The notes below the pieces were generated by a model that saw only the letters and a list, made by a program, of their open reading frames with translations, did not search any database and had not been told where the DNA came from. A program made the translations under genes and the position numbers. Of a DNA stretch of 64,000 nt, positions 25,251 through 34,571 are shown in pieces (the first letter of the stretch is position 1; each line of letters opens with the position of its first letter). Source of the stretch: Mycolicibacterium frederiksbergense (GTDB lineage Bacteria; Actinomycetota; Actinomycetes; Mycobacteriales; Mycobacteriaceae); the NCBI RefSeq assembly GCF_012223425.1, contig NZ_CP038799.1, positions 5,130,249 to 5,194,248 of the forward strand. The letters run 5' to 3'.

Positions 25251-25576
25251 TTTAAATGCCGGATCCCGCGAGCGGTGTCAATGTCGGCGAACTGTTTGCG
25301 CGTGCCGGGGCGCCACCTCGGCCCCGACGGCTCCTCTCGTACGGCAGCAACCGGGTCACGCGACTTGCGACCAGTGCGGAAACGGACCCACAGCAAAATT
25401 GTGGCGATGTCAAGAGGTACGTCGGTGGACACCGTATTGCCGAGAAAAGTGCGGACAGTGGCCGATGTGGGACGGTAGGCGCAACACTTTTGTCCGGTTT
25501 GCCGCAAACTGAGAGATTTCTAAGCGCGCGTCTGACATACTGCGGGCGGCAAATCGGGTCAGGTTAAGGAGCAGCG

Positions 25577-27316
25577 GTGGGAAACGTGCCCAGCACAATC
25601 TTTTCGGCATTGGCGGCGGGTGTACTGGCGACGACGGGTGTCACCGTCATCTCGGTAGACGGTAACGGGACGGAGGTAGCCGGCCCGGCAGCGGTGTCTG
25701 CCCCCGCGGTGATCAACGCCCAACCGGTGCTGGCGGCCGCCGTGTCGCCCAGTCCGTCGCCCAACGCGCTGTACGGCGCTCAGATCGCCGGCGGCGGCGC
25801 GCCCGAGGCGGCGGTGCCCGGCGCCGCAGATTCCGGCGGCACCCTCATCACGTTCGCCCCCACCGGTGGCGGCACCGACGGCGCATCCGCCGAGCGCGGT
25901 TCCTCCTCGCGCGGGGCCGCCGGAAGTGGCGCCGCCCCCTTCACTCCCGAGGTCCTCGCCGACGCCGTCGCGCGTACCGGCGGAGACTCCAACACCGAGG
26001 TCACCGTGATGGTGGCCGGCGCCACCGGAGCGCTGCAGGTGGCCCAGACCACCCTCGGCGATCTGCCCGGTGCGATCGCCGGACTGCTCGGCGACATCGG
26101 CGGCCGCATCCCGGTCGTCAGCTTCTTCGTGCGCAACGGCACCCTGTCCAATCCGGATGGCGGCCTGCTGATCGGCAACGGCTTCAGCTCCATCACCGCA
26201 GGCGTGAACGGCGGCCGTGGCGGTCTGCTGTTCGGTAACGGCGGTGCCGGTGGTTTTGGCGCCGACGGTGGCCAGGGTGGTCTGCTCGGCAGCGGTGGCG
26301 ACGGCGGCCTCGGCGGCGGAAATGGCGGAGCGGCGGGCCTGCTGGGCAATGGCGGCAGCGGTGGTGACGGTTCCGGCCTGAACGCCGACGGCGGCAACGG
26401 TGGCCGCGGCGGTCTGCTCTTCGGCAACGGCGGCAGTGGCGGAGCCGGTGATCAGGCCGGCGCGGACGAGACCGGTGGCGCGGGTGGCGACGGTGGCGCG
26501 GCCGGCCTGATCGGCGGCGATGGCGGCCACGGCGGCGCGGGCGGCACGGCCGAGGGCGCCAACGCGGTGGGCGGTGCCGGTGGTAACGGTGGCACCGCGG
26601 GCATCGTGGGCGGCGGCGGTAGCGGCGGCGCCGGTGGCGCCGCGCAGGGCGACGGTGCCGGCACCGCCACCGGCGGCGCGGGTGGCGACGGTGGCCAGGG
26701 CCTGTACGACCCGGGGCGCGGCGGTGATGGCGGAAGCGCCACGGCTGGCGCCGGCGGTTCGGCGGTCGGCGGCGCCGGTGGCACCGGTGGTGTGGTCGAG
26801 GTCGGCAGCGGCGGATGGGGCGGCACCGGCGGTGATGCCACGGCCACGGACGGAACCGCAACCGGCGGTGCTGGTGGCACCGGCGGCGGCAATGCCATCG
26901 TCGGCAGCGGCGGACGCGGCGGCAACGGCGGCAACGGAACCTCCGAGACCGGTGAGGCCGCAGGCGGATCCGGCGGCTCCGGTGGCGGCAGCGGCCTGGT
27001 GCTCGGCGGTGGCGGCCGCGGCGGCAACGGTGGCAACGGCACCAAGGAAGCCGAAGGCGGAATCGGCGGCGACGGCGGCTCCGGTGGTGACGGTCGCGGA
27101 ATCCTGACCGGTGGCGGTCGCGGTGGCAACGGCGGAAACGGCGTCGGCGACCAAGGTCTCAACTCCGGAACCGGCGGCAGCGGCGGCAACGGCGGTAGCG
27201 GCAACTTCGGCGGCATCGGTGGCAACGGCGGCAACGGCGGCGAGTCCAACGGCGCCCCCGGTCAGGGCGGCGGCCCCGGCGGGCGCCCCGGCAACACCGG
27301 CGGCAACGTCGTCTGA
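25577..27316 (+). CDS. Glycine-rich PGRS-like repeat protein without a PE domain
   Basis: The 579-residue protein starts with a hydrophobic segment (STIFSALAAGVLATTGVTVIS) and an Ala/Pro region. A folded-looking stretch around residues 130-205 includes TPEVLADAVARTGGDSNTE. From about residue 205 to the end it consists of GGXGGX and GGNGG repeats punctuated by LLFGNGG, GLLGNGG and similar units. The repeats look like the PGRS part of PE_PGRS proteins of slow growers, but no PE domain (paired PE near the N-terminus) is present. GTG 25577 follows AAGGAGCAGC. The 326 bp before it (25251-25576) contain no gene. Surface location is inferred. Confidence 0.85.
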   Translation: MGNVPSTIFSALAAGVLATTGVTVISVDGNGTEVAGPAAVSAPAVINAQPVLAAAVSPSPSPNALYGAQIAGGGAPEAAVPGAADSGGTLITFAPTGGGTDGASAERGSSSRGAAGSGAAPFTPEVLADAVARTGGDSNTEVTVMVAGATGALQVAQTTLGDLPGAIAGLLGDIGGRIPVVSFFVRNGTLSNPDGGLLIGNGFSSITAGVNGGRGGLLFGNGGAGGFGADGGQGGLLGSGGDGGLGGGNGGAAGLLGNGGSGGDGSGLNADGGNGGRGGLLFGNGGSGGAGDQAGADETGGAGGDGGAAGLIGGDGGHGGAGGTAEGANAVGGAGGNGGTAGIVGGGGSGGAGGAAQGDGAGTATGGAGGDGGQGLYDPGRGGDGGSATAGAGGSAVGGAGGTGGVVEVGSGGWGGTGGDATATDGTATGGAGGTGGGNAIVGSGGRGGNGGNGTSETGEAAGGSGGSGGGSGLVLGGGGRGGNGGNGTKEAEGGIGGDGGSGGDGRGILTGGGRGGNGGNGVGDQGLNSGTGGSGGNGGSGNFGGIGGNGGNGGESNGAPGQGGGPGGRPGNTGGNVV

Positions 27317-27333
27317 TCGCAACACGCAGTAGG

Positions 27334-27368
27334 AAGGGCCGGTCCTGGAACTCAGGACCGGCCCTTTC
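27334..27368 (+). terminator. Intrinsic terminator after the PGRS-like gene
   Basis: A perfect 14-bp stem (27334-27347 with 27353-27366), loop GAACT, runs into TTT. It lies 18 bp past the stop codon. Confidence 0.88.
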
Positions 27369-27452
27369 TCGTTGGCCACCTGGGTGTTGCCCGGCGTTCA
27401 TCCGGGTTGGTCAAGATCACTCGACTTCACCGCCAACTGAACAGGGGTCCCC

Positions 27453-29786
27453 ATGACGTCGAACCTGGGTCGCGTGACGGCCGCGGCCGCGGTCACCGCA
27501 CTGCTCGCGGCCGCCTGCTCGCCGAGCACGCCGGAGGACAACGCCGGTGCGCCCGCCCCGCAGACGCAGCGCGCGACCTCGCCGATCGACTTCGATCTGC
27601 CCGACGCCGAGCGCTACCACCGTCTGGCGACCTACCCGGTGTACCTGAACCGTCCGGCCGGGGAGGACCCCGCGACCGAGACCGTCGCCGAGATCTCGAC
27701 GGTCACCCCGGACGGCAACACCGTGATCTACACCGATGCCGCGGCCAAGCGCATCGGGTTCGCCGACATCCGAGACCCGCTGAACCCTGCCGGGCTGGGC
27801 ACACTGTCGCTGGCCGAGCTCGGGCACGCCGATGACCAGCCGACCTCGGTGGCCGCCCACGGCGAGTTCGTCCTGGTCGTCGTCGACACCACCGGTGGTG
27901 ACTTTGCCAACCCCTCCGGCCGCGTCGACATCGTCCGCGTCGCGGACCGGACTCGGGTACACAGCATCGACCTCGGCGGCCAGCCGGACTCGATCGCCAT
28001 CAGCCCGGACGGATCCTTCGCCGCCATCGCCATGGAGAACCAGCGCGACGAGGAGTTCACCCCAGAAGGGGGCGAGGAGGGCGACCTGCCCCAGCCACCG
28101 ACCGGGTTCCTGCAGCTGCTGACCCTGACCGGGGCGCCCACGGCCTGGACCGCACGCAAGGTCGATTTCGACGTCGAGCAGGCCCGCGCCGCCGGCCTGG
28201 ACACCCCCGAAGACCTTGAGCCCGAATACGTCAGCATCAACTCGCGCGGTCAGGTCGCGCTGAGCCTGCAGGAGAACAACGGCATCGCCATCATCGACGG
28301 CAAAACCGGCACGGTCTCCTCGATCTTCACCGCCGGCACCCAGGCCGTCGACGGTATCGACACCGCCGAGGACGGCGCCATCGACCAGAGCGGTGTGATC
28401 GAGGCCGTGCCGCGCGAGCCCGACTCGATCGGCTGGATCGGCGACGATCATGTGGCGACCGCCAACGAGGGGGACTGGAAGGGCGGCACCCGCGGCTGGT
28501 CGGTCTTCGATGCGGCCACCGGCAAGGTGGTGTGGGATGCCGGGAACTCCTTCGAGCAGCTCGCGGTTCGGACCGGCCTGCACATCGAGGGGCGCGCCGA
28601 GTCCAAGGGGCCCGAGCCCGAGGGCCTGGCCATCACCGAGATCGACGGGCGTCCAACGGCCCTCGTGGCCTCCGAGCGGAGCAACTTCGTCGCCGCCTAT
28701 GACGTGAGCGATCCGGCGGCCCCGGTGTTCCGGCAGATCCTGCCCACCACACCAGGACCGGAAGGCATCCTGGCCGTCCCCGCACGCAATCTGCTGGTCA
28801 TCTCGTCGGAGGCCGACGACGCCGAGAACCGGGTGCGAGCGTCGGTCACCATCTACGGTTACGGCGACGCGTTCGCCGCCGATGGCGGCAGGCCGGCGTT
28901 CCCGTCGATCATCTCGGGTGACCTCGACGGCGCCCCGATCGGCTGGGGTGCGCTCGGCGCGCTCGCCGCGGACCCGGCCGCGCCGGAGCGGCTGTTCACC
29001 GCCACCGACAACGCCTACGGCCCGGCCCGCATCCTCAGCGTCGATCTGTCCGAGACGCCCGCGCTGATCGACAGCCGGCTCGTCGTCACCGAGGACGGCA
29101 AGCCCGTCAGCCTCGACATCGAGGGAATCGCCGCGCGTCCCGACGGTTTCGTGCTCGCCGTGGAGGGCGAGGAGGGTTCCGGCAACGAGCTGATCAACGT
29201 CGCCACCGACGGCAGCATCAAGGATCGGATCGCGCTGCCCGCCGAGATCACCGCGGAGCTGGGCGGCCAAGGTCTGGAGGGCGTGGCCGTCGACGGTGAC
29301 CACGTGTGGGTGGCGCTGCAGCGCGAGCTGAAATCCGACCCGCCGGGTGTGGCTCGCATCGGCCGCTACGACCCGGCCGACAAGTCCTGGCAGTGGTTCG
29401 GCTACCAGCTGGATTCGACTGACGCCGAGGGTGATTGGATCGGGCTGTCCGAGATCGCGGTACATGACGGCGCGTTGCTGGTGCTCGAGCGGGACAAGCT
29501 CAACGGGCCCGATGCCCGCGTCAAGGCCATCTACCGGGTGCAGATCCCCACCGAGGACGGGGTGAGCGGCACCGAGGTGCCGAAGGTCCTGCCCAAGACG
29601 CCTGCCCGGGATCTGCTGCCCGATCTGCAGGCCACCAGGGGATTCGTGCAGGAGAAGGTCGAGGGCTTCGCCGTCGCCGGCAACGGCAACCTGTACGTCG
29701 TCACCGACAACGACGGGCTCGAGGATGCCAACGGCGAGACCGTGTTCCTCGACCTGGGGCCCGCCGAAGAAGCGCTGCGCGGATAG
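27453..29786 (+). CDS. Large lipoprotein with esterase-like phytase-family domains
   Basis: The 777-residue protein begins with a lipoprotein signal (VTALLAAACSPS, lipidated Cys about residue 22). The N-terminal half reads as beta-propeller repeats with periodic DG/SPDG turns (AISPDGSFAAIAMENQRDEE, HVATANEGDWKGG) as in choice-of-anchor I/alkaline-phosphatase-like propellers. The C-terminal 270 residues match the esterase-like activity of phytase family (LDIEGIAARPDGFVLAVEGE, GQGLEGVAVDGDHVWVALQRE, VEGFAVAGNGNLYVVTDND). It is presumably anchored on the outer face of the membrane and may act on phosphate esters. The function is inferred. Confidence 0.82.
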   Translation: MTSNLGRVTAAAAVTALLAAACSPSTPEDNAGAPAPQTQRATSPIDFDLPDAERYHRLATYPVYLNRPAGEDPATETVAEISTVTPDGNTVIYTDAAAKRIGFADIRDPLNPAGLGTLSLAELGHADDQPTSVAAHGEFVLVVVDTTGGDFANPSGRVDIVRVADRTRVHSIDLGGQPDSIAISPDGSFAAIAMENQRDEEFTPEGGEEGDLPQPPTGFLQLLTLTGAPTAWTARKVDFDVEQARAAGLDTPEDLEPEYVSINSRGQVALSLQENNGIAIIDGKTGTVSSIFTAGTQAVDGIDTAEDGAIDQSGVIEAVPREPDSIGWIGDDHVATANEGDWKGGTRGWSVFDAATGKVVWDAGNSFEQLAVRTGLHIEGRAESKGPEPEGLAITEIDGRPTALVASERSNFVAAYDVSDPAAPVFRQILPTTPGPEGILAVPARNLLVISSEADDAENRVRASVTIYGYGDAFAADGGRPAFPSIISGDLDGAPIGWGALGALAADPAAPERLFTATDNAYGPARILSVDLSETPALIDSRLVVTEDGKPVSLDIEGIAARPDGFVLAVEGEEGSGNELINVATDGSIKDRIALPAEITAELGGQGLEGVAVDGDHVWVALQRELKSDPPGVARIGRYDPADKSWQWFGYQLDSTDAEGDWIGLSEIAVHDGALLVLERDKLNGPDARVKAIYRVQIPTEDGVSGTEVPKVLPKTPARDLLPDLQATRGFVQEKVEGFAVAGNGNLYVVTDNDGLEDANGETVFLDLGPAEEALRG

Positions 29787-29798
29787 CGGCTCGCACTG

Positions 29799-29863
29799 CC
29801 CGCGAGATTGTCGTTATCGCGCGAAAGCTCGAGTGGAGGCATCGATAACGGCAACCTCGCGGG
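29799..29863. terminator. Long imperfect palindrome between two plus-strand genes
   Basis: A 21-bp arm (29799-29819) pairs with 29843-29863 at 19 of 21 positions around a 23-nt loop. It begins CCCGCGAG and ends CTCGCGGG. It starts 13 bp after the stop of the large lipoprotein gene and ends 34 bp before the next gene. It could be a terminator or a dispersed intergenic palindrome. Confidence 0.55.
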
Positions 29864-29896
29864 ACAGACCGTATCCGGCGGACGATAATCACCCCG

Positions 29897-30238
29897 ATGA
29901 AGACTGTCGGCACGATCATCTGCCTGCTGGGCGCCGGCGCCGCGATATGGCTGGCGTTCACCACCTCGATGGACGTGTCGATGGCCGGTTTCCCGGACGG
30001 TCACGTCACCGATTACGGGGCGGCGGTCGACACACCGCTGCAAGTGGTCATGTGGGCCGCGGTGGGTTTCGCCATTCTGTTTCTGGGCCTGACCTTTTCA
30101 CCGGTACGCTCACGCTCCGGCGCGATCGGGTTGCCCGTCGCGGTGCTCGCCTTCGTCGCCGTGGCGCTGGTCGCCAAGGTGGGTGTGCCGTGGTACTACG
30201 GCACCCACCTCGGTCTGGACAACGGAGCCGGCGGTTAG
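29897..30238 (+). CDS. Small membrane protein of unknown function
   Basis: This 113-residue protein has three hydrophobic helices (TIICLLGAGAAIWLAF, LQVVMWAAVGFAILFLGLTF and GLPVAVLAFVAVALVAKVGV) joined by short loops. The first loop contains DVSMAGFPDGHVTDYG. No family is recognised. ATG 29897 is the first start of the frame. It is convergent with isocitrate lyase, whose stop lies eight bases beyond. Confidence 0.65.
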   Translation: MKTVGTIICLLGAGAAIWLAFTTSMDVSMAGFPDGHVTDYGAAVDTPLQVVMWAAVGFAILFLGLTFSPVRSRSGAIGLPVAVLAFVAVALVAKVGVPWYYGTHLGLDNGAGG

Positions 30239-30246
30239 CCGAACCG

Positions 30247-32538
30247 CTAATCCTCCTTGCGGATGAGCTTGCCCAGTGCCTTGCGGTCGGCGGACAGCAG
30301 CTCGTCGATGCGCTCCTGGTTCACGTCGGCGACGATGATCTCGCCGACCTCCTGGTAGACATTGCTGAAAATGCCGTGCTTCTTCATCTTCTCGGTCTGA
30401 TAGATGTTGTCCTCGGTGGGCGTCACGTAGTACACGATCTCCGGCTTGAACCGGTGGATGAGCCACAGGTGGATCACGTCCATCAGGCGCTTCTTACGCA
30501 GCTTCTCGGCGTAGGTGTTCTGATCGCGCACCGTCAGGATGTTGCGTCCGTGCCGGTCCTTGATGGGGTCGACCACCACATCGGCGAGCTTGTCGTCCCC
30601 GTCGCCGTAGATACCGAGCTCGAGCACATCGGAACCGGCCCGGCGGGGACGCAACTGCACCCGAAGGGTCTCGCCGATCTGGTAGTGCTCGCCCCACAGC
30701 GCCAACCATTCCTCCAGCAGCTTGCGGGGGACCTCGGTCTGCACCAGATGCTGATGCTGGGTGGAGCCCTTGCCCATCGATTTGGTGGTCGCCGTCCGCC
30801 CCGAGGAGGCGGCCAGCGCCGCATCGCTGCGCGGCCCACCGACGAGGGTTTGCGGTGTGCGGTAGGGGGATTCGACGAGGCGCATCTTGCGCTGCAGCCG
30901 GGCCAGCGACAGCATGCCGTCCTGCAGCAGCGCGGTCGCGAACTCCTCGGCGGCCACACCGTCGATCTGATGCCCGCCGTAGGTCATGAAGTTGAAGACG
31001 AACCCGAGCTTGCCGATCTCCTCCGGGAAGGCCCGCATCTCGTCATCGCTCATGCCGGTCGTGTCCCAGTTGAACGACGGTGACAGGTTGTAGGCCAGCA
31101 TCTTGTCCGGGTAGACGGCGTGGATGGCGTGCGCGAACTCGCGGGCATCGGCCAGATCGGCGGTCTTGGTCTCCATCCAGAGAATGTCGGCGAAGGGTGC
31201 GGCCGCCAGCGACTTGGCGATCGCATACGGGATGCCGCCGCGAATCTGGTAGTACCCCTCGGGGGTTTTCACCCGCTCCGGATCCCACGCCACGTCGGCG
31301 CCCAGTTCCTTGGCCTTGCCCCGCGCCACGTACAGCGACGCCTGCGCGGCGAACGCACGCCACTCCGCCGCGCTCAGCTCGGCCTTCTCGCCCTCCCGCT
31401 CCCGGAACTCCAGCAGCTCGGCGACCGCGTCACCGTAGGTTTCCAATCCGGCGTCGTTCTGCCAGGCCTCCACGAACTGCGATTCCACCCCGTCGAACAG
31501 GGCGTCGACGGATTGGCCGGGATCCTTCTTGTAGGCCTCGACGGCGGTGGCGATCGCGGCGAGGATGCCCTGGCTCTCCAACCAGGCCTCGGCCGCGGCG
31601 TATTCGCCGTCGGGCAGCGCGTAGAGCAGGTGACCGTTGAGTTCGTTCACCCCGAGCGCGTGGAAATGCCGGGTCATCGCCAGGAAACACGACTTGTACG
31701 GTGGGATCTTCAGATTGGTGGCCCCCAGCAGGAACGGCTGGTCGCGCTCGTCGGCCCGGCCGTCGATCAGGTTGGCCGCCTCGGCATCGGTGCGGGCCAC
31801 GATGATGCCGGGTACCCGCATGATGTCGAGCTGGAACCGGGCGGTGTTGAGCCGCTTGATCTGTTCGTCCGACGGAACCAGCACCTTGCCGCCCTGGTGG
31901 CCACACTTCTTGGTGCCGGGCCGCTGGTCCTCGATGTGGTAGCCGGGCACGCCGGACTCGACGAAACGGCGAATCAGGTTGCGCACGTGTGGATCACCAC
32001 CGTGGCCGGTATCGGCGTCGGCGATGATGAACGGCCGGTAGTCCACCGCCGGGGTGGCCGCACGCTGCTCGGGGGTCATCTTCAGCCGCAGGTACTGCTG
32101 ATTGCGGTCGGCGGTGAGCAGGGCGCGCACCAGGCCGGCCGCCTCATCGGGAACCTGGCTCAGCGGGTAGCTGGCCAGATCGGGTCCGGGGTCCTCGTTG
32201 ATCGAGCCCTTGGCCGAGGTGGCCCAGCCGCCCAGATAGATGCCCTCGATGCCCATGCGCTTCATCGTCACGGCCTGGCCGGGGGAGTAGGGCCCGAAGG
32301 TAGTGATGCTCTTCTTCTGGCCGAACAGTTCGCGCAGCCGGGGGAAGAAGGCCGTCGCGGCCTCGCGGGCCACCGGGTAGTCCGAGGGGATGGTGCCGCG
32401 CTGTTCGGCGACCTGACGGGCCGAGTAGAGCCGGGTGATGCCCTCGAATCGGGGGCTGTCGAAGTACTCCTGGGTTGCCGCCACATCCTGTTCGAAAGCC
32501 TGTTCTCCGGATGCGGCGCCGGCTGCGCGTTTGGCCAT
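30247..32538 (-). CDS. aceA: Isocitrate lyase, long type 2 form (ICL2)
   Basis: This 763-residue enzyme cleaves isocitrate to glyoxylate and succinate, the entry of the glyoxylate shunt. Many mycobacterial ICL2/AceA proteins have this length, against about 430 residues for ICL1. The catalytic signature KKCGH is present with Cys at about residue 212, along with [27 protein letters not shown] and [10 protein letters not shown]-terminal extension (after about 600: [36 protein letters not shown]) is typical of ICL2, where it is known to bind acetyl-CoA as an activator. It should allow growth on fatty acids or acetate. Confidence 0.95.
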   Translation of the reverse strand: MAKRAAGAASGEQAFEQDVAATQEYFDSPRFEGITRLYSARQVAEQRGTIPSDYPVAREAATAFFPRLRELFGQKKSITTFGPYSPGQAVTMKRMGIEGIYLGGWATSAKGSINEDPGPDLASYPLSQVPDEAAGLVRALLTADRNQQYLRLKMTPEQRAATPAVDYRPFIIADADTGHGGDPHVRNLIRRFVESGVPGYHIEDQRPGTKKCGHQGGKVLVPSDEQIKRLNTARFQLDIMRVPGIIVARTDAEAANLIDGRADERDQPFLLGATNLKIPPYKSCFLAMTRHFHALGVNELNGHLLYALPDGEYAAAEAWLESQGILAAIATAVEAYKKDPGQSVDALFDGVESQFVEAWQNDAGLETYGDAVAELLEFREREGEKAELSAAEWRAFAAQASLYVARGKAKELGADVAWDPERVKTPEGYYQIRGGIPYAIAKSLAAAPFADILWMETKTADLADAREFAHAIHAVYPDKMLAYNLSPSFNWDTTGMSDDEMRAFPEEIGKLGFVFNFMTYGGHQIDGVAAEEFATALLQDGMLSLARLQRKMRLVESPYRTPQTLVGGPRSDAALAASSGRTATTKSMGKGSTQHQHLVQTEVPRKLLEEWLALWGEHYQIGETLRVQLRPRRAGSDVLELGIYGDGDDKLADVVVDPIKDRHGRNILTVRDQNTYAEKLRKKRLMDVIHLWLIHRFKPEIVYYVTPTEDNIYQTEKMKKHGIFSNVYQEVGEIIVADVNQERIDELLSADRKALGKLIRKED

Positions 32539-32653
32539 GTGTCTGCTCCTCTTCGAGCTCGGGTCCCTTGATTATCGCGGGGCGCGCCGTGCGCCGGAGG
32601 CGAGTTGGGCAATTGTGCACGGCCGCAACGGACTGAGCCCTAGGCTGCCCACC

Positions 32654-33064
32654 ATGTCTATCGACCGGGCGGCACTGGCCGTGGGCGGTATCCGATTGGC
32701 CTCGGGCATCTCGTTTCTCGTCGATCCCCTGCGGGCCAACAAACTGTGGGGTTCGCCGGACAAACCCGACGCCACCGCGCAGCTACTGTTGCGCTCGATG
32801 GGATACCGCGACGCGCTGATCGGCGGCTTGATGCTGTCCGCGGCGCTACGCGGAAAGGACACCCGCGGCTGGTTTTTGGCCTCCGGCGGGGCCGACGCCG
32901 CCGACCTGCTGGGCGGCGCCGGTGTGCATCACGAGATGCGGCGCTCCCAGCAGGTGATCGGGCTCGGCGGTGCGGTGCTCGGGATCGGGGTGGGGTTGTG
33001 GGGTGCGACCCGGCGCTCAGATACCGGCGAAACCCGCGTACCCGGCGCGCCCACGGGCGGGTGA
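32654..33064 (+). CDS. DUF4267-type small membrane protein
   Basis: The 136-residue protein has hydrophobic helices separated by LLRSMGYRDALIGGLML and a short acidic segment FLASGGADAADLLGG, the pattern of DUF4267 proteins, whose function is unknown. ATG 32654 (MSIDRAALAVGG) is chosen over a longer frame that would run into the aceA upstream region. It is divergent from aceA and convergent with an MFS gene. Confidence 0.75.
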   Translation: MSIDRAALAVGGIRLASGISFLVDPLRANKLWGSPDKPDATAQLLLRSMGYRDALIGGLMLSAALRGKDTRGWFLASGGADAADLLGGAGVHHEMRRSQQVIGLGGAVLGIGVGLWGATRRSDTGETRVPGAPTGG

Positions 33065-33088
33065 GCCCCCGGTACGCGAGTTTCGCCG
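33025..33088. terminator. Bidirectional hairpin between convergent genes
   Basis: An 18-bp arm (33025-33042) pairs with 33071-33088 at 17 positions, with a 28-nt loop. The left arm overlaps the end of the DUF4267 coding sequence and the right arm precedes the stop of the convergent MFS gene. It probably ends transcription from both sides. Confidence 0.6.
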
Positions 33089-33097
33089 TGGTCGGGG

Positions 33098-34372
33098 TCA
33101 GGGCTCCTCGATGATGTCGCGGCGATACCGGTGTGCGGCCAGCGCGTAGCAGCCGATCGCGAGGAACTGCATGGTCGGCACCAGGATCAGCAGCGCGCGG
33201 CCGAGCGCCTGCGGGCCCAGCTCGGCGGTCAGCGAATCACTGATCATGCCGGTCAGGAACGGTCCCACCGAGCCCAGCGTCGCATTGAAGAACAGGAAGA
33301 TGGCGGATGCCGTCGCGCGTTGTTCGGGCAGCACCAGCCGCTGGATCGCCGCGATGGACGGTGCCAGGTACGCGGTGCCGATGACATAGCCCAGGGCCAG
33401 CAGCCAGACGCACGCCAACTGGCTCTCGACCACGAATGCCAGCGCCGACGCCGGCAGCAGTACCGCGATCAGGATGACCACGATCCACAGCAGCCAGCGC
33501 GGATCCCGGGATGCCAGCCGGTCGGCGATGCGGCCCACGATCAGCAGCCCCAGAATTCCGAGCAACCCGGTGGCCAGGCCGTAGGAGATGCCGACCTCGC
33601 CGAGTGACATCCCGCGGGTGCGCATCAGGAATGCGGGGGCGAAGGTGGTCAGCGAGTAGCCGGCCGCCGAGACCAGCGCGGTGCCGGCCACCATGGCCAG
33701 GAAGCTGGGCTTGCGCAGCAGGTCCCACCAGTTCACCGCCGCGGCCCGCTCGCGCGGCGGCGGGGTGGGCAGACTCTGGCGGCTGCCGACCACCCACAGC
33801 ACCAGCGGCGCCAGCAGCACACTGATCCCGCCCATCACCACAAAGGCCATCCGCCAGCCCATGCTCTCGGCGAGCAGGCCGCCGCCGAGCAGGCTGGCGG
33901 CACTGGCCAACGGGATGGACATGGTGATGACCGCCAGCGGTGCCGACCGCTTCTCCGGGACGAAGTTGCGCGCCACATAGGCGTGCGCGGCGGGGGTGCT
34001 GCCCGCCTCGCCGACGGCCACGCCGACCCGGGTCAGGGCGAGCTGGAAGCCGGACTGGACCGCGCCGCCGAGCATGGTCATCGAGCCCCACAGCGTCAGA
34101 CAGCCGGCGATGACCGCGCCGAACATGCCGCGGTCGGCGACGCGGGCGATCACGATGCCCAGCACGGCGTACACGATGAGAAAGCCGAACCCGTTGATGA
34201 CGCCGATTGCGGTGTCCGACAACGCAAGATCCTGCTTGATCGGTTCGGCCAGCACACCCGGCAGGAAGCGGTCGACGTAATTGAGTGTGCCGACAGCGGC
34301 GAGCACCGCGACGGCGGCCCACGCGCGACGCGGCCCATGCGTGGCCTGGGGTTCGAGCGGGGCGGTCGACAT
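33098..34372 (-). CDS. MFS transporter
   Basis: The 424-residue protein has about twelve hydrophobic helices and the MFS opening LNYVDRFLPGVLAEPIKQDL, a GVINGFGFLIVYAVLGIVIARVADR loop-2-like region, and GEAGSTPAAHAYVARNFVPEK in helix 5. This is similar to the spinster/anion-cation symporter-type branch. Near the C-terminus, LVLPEQRATASAIFLFF is typical of Spns-like transporters. Substrate not determinable. Start at the ATG of MSTAPLEPQ. It is divergent from a sodium:alanine symporter gene; the 199-bp gap is AT-richer and shows no clear riboswitch. Confidence 0.88.
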   Translation of the reverse strand: MSTAPLEPQATHGPRRAWAAVAVLAAVGTLNYVDRFLPGVLAEPIKQDLALSDTAIGVINGFGFLIVYAVLGIVIARVADRGMFGAVIAGCLTLWGSMTMLGGAVQSGFQLALTRVGVAVGEAGSTPAAHAYVARNFVPEKRSAPLAVITMSIPLASAASLLGGGLLAESMGWRMAFVVMGGISVLLAPLVLWVVGSRQSLPTPPPRERAAAVNWWDLLRKPSFLAMVAGTALVSAAGYSLTTFAPAFLMRTRGMSLGEVGISYGLATGLLGILGLLIVGRIADRLASRDPRWLLWIVVILIAVLLPASALAFVVESQLACVWLLALGYVIGTAYLAPSIAAIQRLVLPEQRATASAIFLFFNATLGSVGPFLTGMISDSLTAELGPQALGRALLILVPTMQFLAIGCYALAAHRYRRDIIEEP

Positions 34373-34571
34373 CGTCTCCTCCGGGTCCGGAACTGGCCGA
34401 CGTAGCTTTACAGAGCCGTTTCAGATTGTCAGGTGTTTCCTGGTGGGCGCGGCCCGGGCGGCGAAATCGCTAACACCGGATTGACCAATTGTTAACACAG
34501 GGCAACCTTGCCTTTGCAACGATGCATGGCGGAAACGCCCGCGTGTTCAACCTACGGACGGAGTTGCCGTC

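Noticed and set aside
25577-27316. Calling the Gly-rich gene a PE_PGRS
   Set aside because: The N-terminus lacks the PE motif and its roughly 110-residue helical domain; only the repeats are similar.
25559-27379. 606-codon minus-strand open frame opposite the PGRS-like gene
   Set aside because: Reverse reading of Gly-rich repeats gives an Ala/Thr-rich artefact; no ribosome binding site, while the plus frame has one and a terminator.
27417-29465. 682-codon minus-strand open frame opposite the large lipoprotein
   Set aside because: It is the antisense shadow of a GC-rich gene: no family motif, Arg/Gly/Val-rich composition, and the plus strand has a lipobox and clear domains.
34373-34571. Glycine riboswitch before the sodium:alanine symporter
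   Set aside because: Such symporters often have one, but the 199-bp leader lacks the recognisable paired GGAGAG-type cores.
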